NCBI GenBank assembly: GCA_020853995.1
Contig: JADYXV010000385.1
Span: forward strand, 1 to 5,252
Length of the DNA: 5,252 nt
DNA from: Novosphingobium sp.
Lineage (GTDB): Bacteria > Pseudomonadota > Alphaproteobacteria > Sphingomonadales > Sphingomonadaceae
Direction of reading: 5' to 3'
This document shows positions 1 through 5,116 of the stretch, in pieces. The notes beneath the pieces are model-generated. The model saw only the letters and a program-made list of their open reading frames with translations. It was not told the DNA's origin and did no database searches. Position 1 is the stretch's first letter. Each line of letters opens with the position of its first letter. The position numbers and the translations under genes were made by a program.

Positions 1-213
1 CTGGCCGACATGCTGAACTTCATGGTCTTCGGCATAGGCGGACAAAGTGTACTTCCGGGCACGAAGCCGTTCACGGCCCGGGAAGTCGGCTTCGAACGTC
101 AATATGCGCTGACCTCGGCCTCGCTTGTCGCCGAGCGCAAGCGCCATGTTGAAACCTCGATACGCGAATGCGGTGCTCCGGCTACCTTCCGCGACTTCTA
201 CCAAAGCAAGTGA
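1..213 (+). CDS. C-terminal end of an unidentified protein (5' truncated)
   Basis: The reading frame is open from base 1 to a TGA at 211-213, giving about 70 residues that end in FRDFYQSK. The start lies outside the window; the internal ATG at 10 has no clear ribosome binding site and is probably not the true start. The first part is hydrophobic and glycine-rich (LNFMVFGIGGQSVLPG). The rest is charged and probably helical. I do not recognise the family, so no function is given. The gene converges on the TetR gene, with three bases between the two stop codons and no hairpin terminator between them, so the two transcripts must overlap at their 3' ends. That the frame is coding is supported by its staying open from the window edge and by the tight stop-to-stop packing. 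Confidence 0.6.
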   Translation: MADMLNFMVFGIGGQSVLPGTKPFTAREVGFERQYALTSASLVAERKRHVETSIRECGAPATFRDFYQSK

Positions 214-216
214 AAG

Positions 217-843
217 TCAACGAGGGGCCAATCCCGCCGTCAGGAAATCAACGAGAATAGTGGCGATCTCGCGCGGTGTTTGCGGACCGTCCGGCCTGTG
301 CCAGCGAGACGGGCCGTTAAGCGCGCTTGCCAAAGTCAGTGCAGCAAATCTGGCGTCACATGACGCAATCGATCCATCTGCCACGCCTTCTGCAACAAGG
401 TCTTCAAGCGTTGCATGTATGCGTCGCTTCAGCAGCCGAATCGTTTCGCGCGCATCTGGCGAAAGCGTCTCATTCGCCGTCAGGATGTTGCAGCGGCCAA
501 ACTCCTCCATGTTCACCTCGGCATAGCTCAGGAGAAACGCCCGAAGCCGGTCAATGCCTTTGCCAAGTCCGGCCCGCGCCTTGTCCGCGGCGTCAAGCAA
601 TTGATCCATGCCCATGGTCAGGCATTCAACCAGCACCTGCTCCTTGTTGCCAAGATAATGGTAGATTGTAGGTTTCGAAACGCCCAGACTTGCAGCCACG
701 TCATCCAGCGAAGTCGCGTGATAGCCTCGGGCATTGAACATCCGCACTGCCGCTGTCAGCACGGCCATGCGTTTGGCCTCGCGCTCGTCACGGCGTTCTT
801 GTGGAGATTTGAACGGGGATTTCACGCGTGGGATGTCGGTCAC
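217..843 (-). CDS. TetR/AcrR-family transcriptional repressor (KstR2-like C-terminal domain)
   Basis: A 208-residue DNA-binding repressor. From the chosen start, residues about 22-68 form the TetR N-terminal domain: AVLTAAVRMFNARGYHATSL, then the helix-turn-helix around DDVAASLGVSKPTIYHYLGNK (47-67). The rest is the helical ligand-binding and dimer domain; its end (SRWHRPDGP, then ILVDFLTAGL) resembles the KstR2-type family, which commonly senses acyl-CoA thioesters. No ATG is available early in the frame. A GTG at 841-843 has an AAAGG seven bases upstream, so I chose it. A TTG at 874-876 would add 11 residues but has no ribosome binding site. The gene diverges from the acyl-CoA dehydrogenase/kinase operon and an operator-like inverted repeat lies between them, so it probably represses both that operon and itself. 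The family call is secure; ligand and targets are inferred. Confidence 0.93.
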   Translation of the reverse strand: MTDIPRVKSPFKSPQERRDEREAKRMAVLTAAVRMFNARGYHATSLDDVAASLGVSKPTIYHYLGNKEQVLVECLTMGMDQLLDAADKARAGLGKGIDRLRAFLLSYAEVNMEEFGRCNILTANETLSPDARETIRLLKRRIHATLEDLVAEGVADGSIASCDARFAALTLASALNGPSRWHRPDGPQTPREIATILVDFLTAGLAPR

Positions 844-850
844 CCTATTG

Positions 851-855
851 CCTTT
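851..855 (-). promoter_or_regulatory. Ribosome binding site that decides the TetR start
   Basis: On the minus strand AAAGG (855 to 851) lies seven bases before the GTG at 843-841. The alternative TTG start at 876 is preceded by no purine-rich stretch, and the GTG at 825-823 by none either. This is why the shorter 208-residue product is preferred. Confidence 0.55.
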
Positions 856-879
856 GTAGTCATCGCTAACGGTCAAGGT

Positions 880-917
880 GTAGACACTAACCCATTTTTG
901 AAGTTGACACTATACCC
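880..917. repeat. Pair of imperfect direct repeats in the tetR-operon divergent promoter region
   Basis: GTAGACACTAACCC (880-893) recurs as GTTGACACTATACCC (903-917), differing by one substitution and one inserted T. The starts are 23 bases apart, close to two turns of the helix, so both copies would face the same side of DNA. The first copy also overlaps a small palindrome, GTGTAGACAC (878-887). The second copy contains TTGACA, a perfect -35 hexamer on the plus strand. The repeats could be a second regulator site or a duplicated promoter element. They lie in the leader of tetR on the minus strand. Confidence 0.4.
904..914. promoter_or_regulatory. Possible promoter elements of the divergent pair (plus -35, minus -10)
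   Basis: TTGACA at 904-909 on the plus strand matches the -35 consensus. The best -10 at an acceptable spacing is poor (TACCTA at 928-933, 18-base spacer). On the minus strand TATAGT (914 to 909) is a good -10 for tetR; its -35 would fall at about 932-938, also poorly matched. If either is used, the inverted repeat at 926-949 would overlap the promoter, as expected for repression. TATTAT at 946-951 is another possible plus -10 without a good partner. This rests on hexamer matching only. Confidence 0.25.
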
Positions 918-925
918 GCAATATC

Positions 926-949
926 AATACCTACTGAAGAGTAAGTATT
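926..949. promoter_or_regulatory. Putative TetR operator (24-bp inverted repeat)
   Basis: AATACCTACT (926-935) and AGTAAGTATT (940-949) are inverted copies matching at 9 of 10 positions, separated by the four bases GAAG. Size and layout fit TetR-family operators, where each half binds one subunit of a dimer. It lies 83 bases upstream of the tetR GTG and 106 bases upstream of the acyl-CoA dehydrogenase ATG. It overlaps the best candidate promoter elements on both strands. It is most likely the site through which the neighbouring repressor controls itself and the operon. Binding is inferred from position and symmetry. Confidence 0.6.
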
Positions 950-1009
950 ATTTTGGCGAGTTGCCGAATCGCGGCGTAATCCTGCAATGTTTGCGTCCGG
1001 CATGATGTG

Positions 1010-1039
1010 CGCGGTCATTCAAACGTAATGCGGACCGCG
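1010..1039 (+). other. Small inverted repeat in the operon leader
   Basis: CGCGGTC (1010-1016) and GACCGCG (1033-1039) are perfect 7-base inverted copies separated by 16 bases. The right arm ends four bases before the AGGAGAG ribosome binding site (1044-1050). In RNA it would form a GC-rich hairpin next to the ribosome landing site; as DNA it could be a second, less regular protein site. No T-run follows, so it is not an intrinsic terminator. Confidence 0.35.
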
Positions 1040-1055
1040 AAACAGGAGAGAGCGA

Positions 1056-2246
1056 ATGACACAAGGCATAGGCATGGACGCTGCATTGGAAATTGCAGAT
1101 CGTGTTGAACGGTTCGTTCGCGATGTCGTCATTCCTTATGAAAGCGATCCGCGCCGGGATGATCATGGTGCCCCGCTTGATGAAATGGTCCACGAAATGC
1201 GGGCTCTCGCCCGCGAAGCGGGCGTTTTGACGCCGCACATTCTTCCCGACGGCCGCCACCTCAATCAGCGTGAAACTGCCGTTGTGCTGATCCGTTCGGG
1301 CCTTTCGCCCCTCGGCATGCTGGCATGCAACACGCAGGCACCGGACGAAGGTAACATGTACCTTCTGGGCAAGGTCGGTAGCCCGGAATTGAAGGAGCGC
1401 TTCCTGAAGCAGCTCGTCTCGGGGGAATCGCGCTCTGCATTCCTGATGACGGAGCCCGCCAGCGAAGGTGGTGCCGGGTCCGATCCTTCGATGATGCAGA
1501 CCCTATGCCGCCGCGATGGAAATCATTGGGTCATCAATGGTCGCAAGGCTTTCATTACAGGTGCCAAGGGTGCCAAAGTGGGCATCGTGATGGCGAAGGA
1601 CGAACAGGGCGGGGCGTGCATGTTCCTGGTCGATTTGCCTGATCCGGCAATCCGTATCGAACGCGTGCCCAATACGATCGATAGCAACATGCCAGGCGGC
1701 CATGCCGTGATTGCTATCGAAAACTTGCGCGTATCGTCAGATCAAATGCTCGGTGATCCCGGCGAGGGTTTCAAATATGCCCAGATACGGCTTAGCCCGG
1801 CGCGCTTGTCGCATTGCATGCGCTGGCTTGGCGGTTGTATCCGTTCGCAGGAAATCGCCACCGAATATGCTTGCAAGCGTATGGCGTTTGGTAAAAACCT
1901 GATCGAACACGAAGGCGTCGGCTTCATGTTGGCTGAAAACATGATTGATCTGAAGCAGGCCGAACTGATGATCGATTGGTGCGCAGGCGTGCTTGATACC
2001 GGATCGCTTGGCACAGTGGAAAGCTCGATGGCCAAAGTTGCTGTTTCAGAAGCGCTGATGCGCGTCGCCGACAAGTGCGTTCAGGTTATGGGCGGCACGG
2101 GTGTGACCACCGATACCATCGTTGAACAGATGTTCCGCGAAGTCCGCGCCTTCCGCATCTATGATGGCCCTACCGAAGTTCACAAGTGGAGCCTTGCCAA
2201 AAAGATCCGGCGCGATTGGCGTCAGGCACAGGCGGTTTCGGCATGA
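1056..2246 (+). CDS. Acyl-CoA dehydrogenase-family flavoprotein, ACAD10/11 (LvaC-like) type
   Basis: A 396-residue cytoplasmic protein with full acyl-CoA dehydrogenase length and order: helical N-terminus (1-125), beta domain beginning at MTEP (131-134) with NGRKAFITGA (161-170), and C-terminal helical domain with RLSPARLSHCMRWLG (245-259), RMAFGK (275-280), QVMGGTGV (343-350) and IYDGPTEVH (368-376). APDEGNM (95-101), the RLSPAR..HCMR stretch and DGPxEVH are marks of the ACAD10/11 branch. There Asp (here D370) stands where MCAD-type enzymes carry catalytic Glu. In that branch, studied members act with an APH-fold kinase on 4-hydroxyacyl-CoA, removing phosphate from the phosphorylated intermediate. 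The ATG has AGGAGAG at 1044-1050, and the stop overlaps the kinase start. A stretch ASEGGAG lies between MTEP and SD, a few residues longer than I recall for ACAD11. An ordinary alpha,beta-dehydrogenase of unusual acyl-CoAs remains possible. Confidence 0.92.
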   Translation: MTQGIGMDAALEIADRVERFVRDVVIPYESDPRRDDHGAPLDEMVHEMRALAREAGVLTPHILPDGRHLNQRETAVVLIRSGLSPLGMLACNTQAPDEGNMYLLGKVGSPELKERFLKQLVSGESRSAFLMTEPASEGGAGSDPSMMQTLCRRDGNHWVINGRKAFITGAKGAKVGIVMAKDEQGGACMFLVDLPDPAIRIERVPNTIDSNMPGGHAVIAIENLRVSSDQMLGDPGEGFKYAQIRLSPARLSHCMRWLGGCIRSQEIATEYACKRMAFGKNLIEHEGVGFMLAENMIDLKQAELMIDWCAGVLDTGSLGTVESSMAKVAVSEALMRVADKCVQVMGGTGVTTDTIVEQMFREVRAFRIYDGPTEVHKWSLAKKIRRDWRQAQAVSA

Positions 2247-3310
2247 GCGCGACCGCACAAAACGCCAATGCGGGCACAACACCAGTGCGCGAAGGCTATG
2301 GTTTCGATGAAGCTGCGCTCGTCGCGTGGATGACCGAACACGTCGAAGGCTTTGCCGGACCACTTGCCGTTGAACAATTCAAGGGCGGTCAGTCGAACCC
2401 CACGTACAAACTGGTAACGCCCACGCGCAGCTATGTTCTGCGCCGCAAACCGCCGGGACCCGTTCTGAAAGGCGCTCATGCAGTCGAGCGTGAGGCGCAG
2501 GTTCTCGCAGCATTGGGCTCGGTCGGCTTTCCGGTCGCCAAGGTCTATGGCCTTTGCACGGACGAAGCCGTGATTGGCAGCTGGTTTTATGTCATGGAAA
2601 TGGTCGAAGGACGCATTTTCTGGGATGCAACCTTCCCGGAAGTCTCCCGCGAAGATCGGCCTGCCTATTTCGATGCCATGAATGCAACCATTGCCCAACT
2701 GCACGGCATTGACCCTGCTGCGATTGGTCTTGCCGATTATGGCAAGCCCGGCAATTACTTCGCGCGTCAGGTTGGCCGCTGGTCGCGTCAATATCTTGAA
2801 GATGAACTTGCCGGACGCGATCCCAACATGGATGCGCTGGTCGAATGGCTGCCCACCGCGATTCCTGAAGGCGATGAAACCAGTGTTGTTCACGGCGACT
2901 TCCGTTGTGACAACATGATTTTCCATCCCACGGAGCCGCGCGTCATTGCCGTGCTCGATTGGGAACTTTCAACGCTTGGCCATCCGCTGGCAGATTTCGC
3001 CTATCATGCCATGATGTACCACATGCCGGCAAATATCGTCGCAGGCCTTGAGGGCATAGATCTTGCCGCGCTCAACATCCCGACAGAGGCAGATTACGTC
3101 GCAGCTTATTGCCGACGCACGAATCGACAAAGTATCCCGTCTTGGGATTTCTACGTGGCGTTCAACTATTTCCGGCTTGCTGCGATCTTTCATGGAATCA
3201 AGGGCCGTTACTTGCGTGGCACGGCAGCGTCTGCCAGCGCAAAAGATCGTGCTGAAGCATTCCCGGTCCTCGCCCGTCTTGCTCGCGAGGCGATGGATCG
3301 CTGCCGGTAA
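2243..3310 (+). CDS. APH-fold phosphotransferase, ACAD10/11 kinase-domain type (LvaA-like)
   Basis: A 355-residue kinase of the aminoglycoside phosphotransferase fold. Visible motifs in order are the nucleotide loop GGQSNPTY (48-55), YVLRRKPPG with K69 as likely ATP-binding lysine, the catalytic HGDFRCDN (217-224; D219 catalytic, N224 metal ligand) and VLDWELSTLGHPLADFAY (D239 as metal ligand). The PPG after the lysine and DWELSTLGHPLAD are typical of the branch fused to the dehydrogenase in eukaryotic ACAD10/11 and of LvaA, which phosphorylate 4-hydroxyacyl-CoA. Antibiotic resistance is therefore unlikely. I place the start at the ATG at 2243-2245, overlapping the upstream TGA (ATGA) in translational coupling; an upstream ATG at 2186 would bury 19 residues in the dehydrogenase gene. 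With the preceding gene it forms a two-gene operon. All key kinase residues are present. Substrate is inferred from the pairing. Confidence 0.92.
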   Translation: MSATAQNANAGTTPVREGYGFDEAALVAWMTEHVEGFAGPLAVEQFKGGQSNPTYKLVTPTRSYVLRRKPPGPVLKGAHAVEREAQVLAALGSVGFPVAKVYGLCTDEAVIGSWFYVMEMVEGRIFWDATFPEVSREDRPAYFDAMNATIAQLHGIDPAAIGLADYGKPGNYFARQVGRWSRQYLEDELAGRDPNMDALVEWLPTAIPEGDETSVVHGDFRCDNMIFHPTEPRVIAVLDWELSTLGHPLADFAYHAMMYHMPANIVAGLEGIDLAALNIPTEADYVAAYCRRTNRQSIPSWDFYVAFNYFRLAAIFHGIKGRYLRGTAASASAKDRAEAFPVLARLAREAMDRCR

Positions 3311-3347
3311 AATTTCCTTACGCCTCAAGTTGCTTGCGCCAGTAGCA

Positions 3348-3373
3348 TGCAATGCGGCAAAAGCCGGTTTGCA
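3348..3373 (+). terminator. Weak hairpin after the kinase gene, possible transcript end
   Basis: TGCAA (3348-3352) pairs with TTGCA (3369-3373), and CGGC (3355-3358) with GCCG (3363-3366), around an AAAA loop. Two mismatched positions sit between the helices. The hairpin begins 37 bases after the kinase stop. It lacks a downstream T-run, so it is not a canonical intrinsic terminator; it may protect the 3' end or do nothing. Confidence 0.25.
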
Positions 3374-3384
3374 GATGCGAACTG

Positions 3385-3490
3385 TTCGGGTTTGGAACAT
3401 TAACGAAGCCCGATCACAGCCTCACGCAACTTGGCTGTGCGAAGCCTCCGCGTGTTAAGATTTGGCCGTAAGATACATTCCAAACCCGAA
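3385..3490. repeat. Perfect 13-bp inverted repeat enclosing an 80-base structured segment
   Basis: TTCGGGTTTGGAA (3385-3397) and TTCCAAACCCGAA (3478-3490) are exact inverted copies. Inside are two further nested pairs: TTAAC (3400-3404) with GTTAA (3454-3458), and CACAGCC (3415-3421) with GGCTGTG (3433-3439). CACGC (3423-3427), in the loop of the innermost hairpin, could also pair with GCGTG (3450-3454) as a pseudoknot or alternative fold, though the latter shares base 3454 with the TTAAC/GTTAA helix. GAAGCC occurs twice (3405-3410 and 3441-3446). A six-T run follows at 3502-3507 on the plus strand. A small structured RNA or a miniature inverted-repeat element are both possible; I recognise neither. 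Confidence 0.45.
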
Positions 3491-3525
3491 TCATTCCCCA
3501 ATTTTTTGCAACCTTGGCAGCCAGA

Positions 3526-3577
3526 ATTTTGGTCGAGACAGGCTTGGATTTCGGCTTTTTGCCGATCACGCCAAAAT
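3526..3577. other. Second inverted-repeat structure in the gap
   Basis: ATTTTGG (3526-3532) and CCAAAAT (3571-3577) are exact 7-base inverted copies that enclose a short hairpin, TCGGC (3551-3555) pairing with GCCGA (3561-3565) across TTTTT. The arrangement is simple and AT-rich outside, so chance is a real alternative. Confidence 0.25.
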
Positions 3578-3841
3578 GAATGAAGTTTACGCATACCAAT
3601 TTTAACGTTTGGCTACACACGGCGATGTTGTTTGTGTGGCTAACTGTCAGAAGTGTAAGTATTTTGCGAAACGCCTTCGTCTGTGGGGTGATTTCTGTGC
3701 CGCGGTTTAATCATAAGCGGTGCATTCTTTCCTTTTTCTTGGTCGCTGTCGCGCTAAGCACGTTCCGGGTCGTCAAAAGAGCGACTGGTGCAGGGCCAAC
3801 CGGCCGAGCCAGTCAATAGGACAAGGATAGAGGCTTTCGTT

Positions 3842-4048
3842 ATGCAAGCATCAGCAAGGTCACTCGACCAAGTGTACGATTCCTTGACCCAGGCATTGGG
3901 CGAACTGGATACCCACGGCCAGGCGATGGCAGCTTTACATCTGGCAATGGCGGTTGATTGTTTGCGCGGCAGTCTTGACAGCACGACGACAGATCTTGGC
4001 TGGGAACGGGCCAATCGCCCACAGTTGCGTCTGATCGCTTCATCCTGA
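3842..4048 (+). CDS. Small hypothetical protein, 68 residues
   Basis: The product is a short helical protein, MQASARSLDQVYDSLTQALG at the start and ending LRLIASS. It has no signal peptide, membrane segment or cysteine cluster; its single cysteine sits in AVDCLRG. Residues about 8-47 read as two amphipathic helices (LDQVYDSLTQALGELD, then GQAMAALHLAMAVDCL), the sort of helical hairpin that dimerises. The ATG at 3842 has TAGAGG ending eight bases upstream. A GTG at 3788 in the same frame is less well placed and would add proline-rich residues. The gene ends 26 bases before a strong terminator shared with the convergent AIM24-family gene. It seems to be transcribed alone. I do not recognise a named family and assign no function. 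Confidence 0.68.
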   Translation: MQASARSLDQVYDSLTQALGELDTHGQAMAALHLAMAVDCLRGSLDSTTTDLGWERANRPQLRLIASS

Positions 4049-4074
4049 AGGTTTCGTAAGTAAGACGTTCGCTA

Positions 4075-4104
4075 AAAAACGGGAGCATATTTGCTCCCGT
4101 TTTT
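4075..4104. terminator. Bidirectional intrinsic terminator
   Basis: A 13-bp perfect stem joins 4075-4087 to 4092-4104 around the loop TATT. The core is GGGAGCA/TGCTCCC plus a C-G pair, flanked by A-run and T-run. On the plus strand it ends with TTTTT after the GC stem and terminates the 68-residue gene. Read on the minus strand, the A-run becomes the U-tract and it terminates the AIM24-family gene, whose stop is at 4134. This fits the convergent layout. Confidence 0.9.
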
Positions 4105-4133
4105 CGTTGCATATCAGGATCGCTGCGAAGCGC

Positions 4134-4967
4134 TCAGTTATTACCGCCAATGAAATCGCCAAGCTCACCAAGGATTGAGCCTTCGCCACGGTTCTGGCCG
4201 CCTCGTGATCCTGCTGCTGCAAGCATCCGTCCGGCAAGGCGCGAGAAAGGCAGGGACTGGATCCACACTTTTCCGGGGCCACGCAACCGCGCAAAAAACA
4301 GCCCTTCGCCGCCAAACAGAACGCTGCGCACGCCACCTGCGGTTACCAGATCAAAATCGACGGACGGTGTATATGCGGCAAGACAGCCAGTATCCACATG
4401 CAGTTCTTCACCTGCTTGCAATTCCCGTTCCACGACGGTGCCGCCCATCTGCACAAAAACCCAACCATCTCCTTCCAGCTTTTGCATGATAAAGCCTTCG
4501 CCGCCGAATAGGCCGGTTAGTACTTTGCGCTGGAATGCAACGCCGATGGAAACACCGCGTGCCGCGGCAAGAAAGCTGTCTTTCTGGCAAATCAGGGTTC
4601 CGCCCAGATCCGAAAGCTTGATCGGCAGGATCGCGCCAGGCGTTGGTGATGCAAATGCAACGCGTGCCTTGCCATGACCATTATGCGTAAAAACGGTGGT
4701 GAAAAGGCTTTCTCCGGTTACCAGCCGCTTTCCTGCGCCCAGCAGCTTGCCCATGAACCCGCCGCCGCTGTCGCCGCTGCCATCGCCAAATACCGTCGTC
4801 ATGCCCACAGAGGCGTCTTTCCACACAAGAGCGCCCGCTTCGGCCACCGCGCTTTCACCCGGATCAAGTTCGATCTCGAGGAACTGCAACTCCTGGCCCT
4901 TGATTTCAAAATCGATATCGTCGGCAATGCTTGCACTGCGCTGATGTGCCCATGGACTGTTTGACAT
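4134..4967 (-). CDS. AIM24 / TIGR00266 family protein
   Basis: A 277-residue protein of the AIM24 (DUF124, TIGR00266) family. These beta-rich proteins of uncertain role are widespread in bacteria; the yeast relative, Aim24, is mitochondrial. Supporting signs are the repeated beta-strand pattern with IELDPGESAVAEAGALVWKD (32-51), the glycine-rich insert (61-82), FTTVFTHNGHGKARVAFASP (89-108), DSFLAAARGVSIGVAFQRK (130-148), LFGGEGFIMQKLEGDGWVFV (153-172), a tight ELHVDTGCLAAYTPSVDF segment (188-205) and LFGGEGLFFARLRGPGKVWI (217-236). The GGEG motif occurs in both LFGGEG repeats. The C-terminal tail is glycine- and serine-rich. No signal peptide is visible. I chose the ATG at 4965-4967 because GAGGGAGA lies just upstream (4976-4983) and a TATAAT box sits at 4998-5003; a longer frame reaches 5042 but would start upstream of that promoter. 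The gene appears monocistronic. Confidence 0.93.
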   Translation of the reverse strand: MSNSPWAHQRSASIADDIDFEIKGQELQFLEIELDPGESAVAEAGALVWKDASVGMTTVFGDGSGDSGGGFMGKLLGAGKRLVTGESLFTTVFTHNGHGKARVAFASPTPGAILPIKLSDLGGTLICQKDSFLAAARGVSIGVAFQRKVLTGLFGGEGFIMQKLEGDGWVFVQMGGTVVERELQAGEELHVDTGCLAAYTPSVDFDLVTAGGVRSVLFGGEGLFFARLRGPGKVWIQSLPFSRLAGRMLAAAGSRGGQNRGEGSILGELGDFIGGNN

Positions 4968-4997
4968 GTGAAAAGTCTCCCTCGGATTGTCGCACTG

Positions 4998-5003
4998 ATT
5001 ATA
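4998..5003 (-). promoter_or_regulatory. -10 box of the AIM24-family gene promoter
   Basis: On the minus strand the sequence is TATAAT, a perfect -10 hexamer, 30 bases before the chosen ATG. Transcription would begin near 4990 and give a short leader holding the GAGGGAGA ribosome binding site. No good -35 is seen at 16-18 bases upstream (CTCGCA at 17), so promoter strength is uncertain. Confidence 0.45.
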
Positions 5004-5116
5004 AGCGCTGATCGCGCCAATGCGAGCGGGCATAACGACCATTCGTCGAAACAGGTATAGCGCTCGTCATGGCTGCCATACAAAACGCGCTGCCGGGCCA
5101 ATTGGTAAGCTTCTTG

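Larger units (their letters stand above)
3311..3841. other. 531-base gap without a convincing gene, rich in inverted repeats
   Basis: No frame here shows a recognisable protein, a good start and a plausible composition together. The base composition is visibly more AT-rich and T-rich than the flanking genes. The stretch contains a hairpin just after the kinase gene (3348-3373), a 13-bp inverted repeat enclosing 80 bases (3385-3490), a T-run (3502-3507), a second hairpin set (3526-3577) and a near-copy of the operator half-site (3650-3663). The final part (about 3640-3841) must hold the promoter of the small gene at 3842, but I see no clear -35/-10 pair. It may carry a small RNA gene or remains of a decayed element. 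Confidence 0.5.

Noticed and set aside
415..1005. A 196-codon plus-strand frame opposite the TetR gene
   Set aside because: The minus strand has a clear TetR helix-turn-helix. The plus frame is histidine- and cysteine-scattered without motifs and runs across the divergent promoter region.
2222..2926. A 234-codon open frame on the minus strand opposite the kinase gene
   Set aside because: The plus-strand frame carries all APH kinase motifs and the operon coupling. The minus frame shows no family signs and is a by-product of the codon bias of the real gene.
2243..3310. Reading the APH-fold protein as an aminoglycoside resistance enzyme
   Set aside because: The fold is shared, but the residue pattern (RRKPPG, DWELSTLGHPLAD) and the coupling to an ACAD10/11-type protein point to acyl-CoA metabolism.
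3414..3620. Overlapping minus-strand frames of 64-68 codons, one with a lysine-rich segment (GKKPKSKPVSTK)
   Set aside because: They run through the inverted repeats, compete with each other in two frames and have no clear start signal. I could not tie them to a known DNA-binding family.
3617..3700. A short cysteine-rich reading (CVANCQKCKYFAKRLRLWGD) resembling a zinc-binding knuckle
   Set aside because: The frame is bounded by stops, has no ATG and no ribosome binding site, and is too short for a reliable gene.
3580..3819. A 79-codon plus-strand frame in the gap, with two hydrophobic stretches that could pass for membrane segments
   Set aside because: No ribosome binding site before the ATG, no recognisable family, and a T-rich composition that gives hydrophobic residues by default. 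It overlaps the presumed promoter area of the next gene.
4175..4677. Plus-strand frames of 104 and 175 codons opposite the AIM24-family gene
   Set aside because: Proline/serine- or arginine-rich shadows of the GC-rich opposite strand with no motif. The minus-strand protein is a full-length family member.
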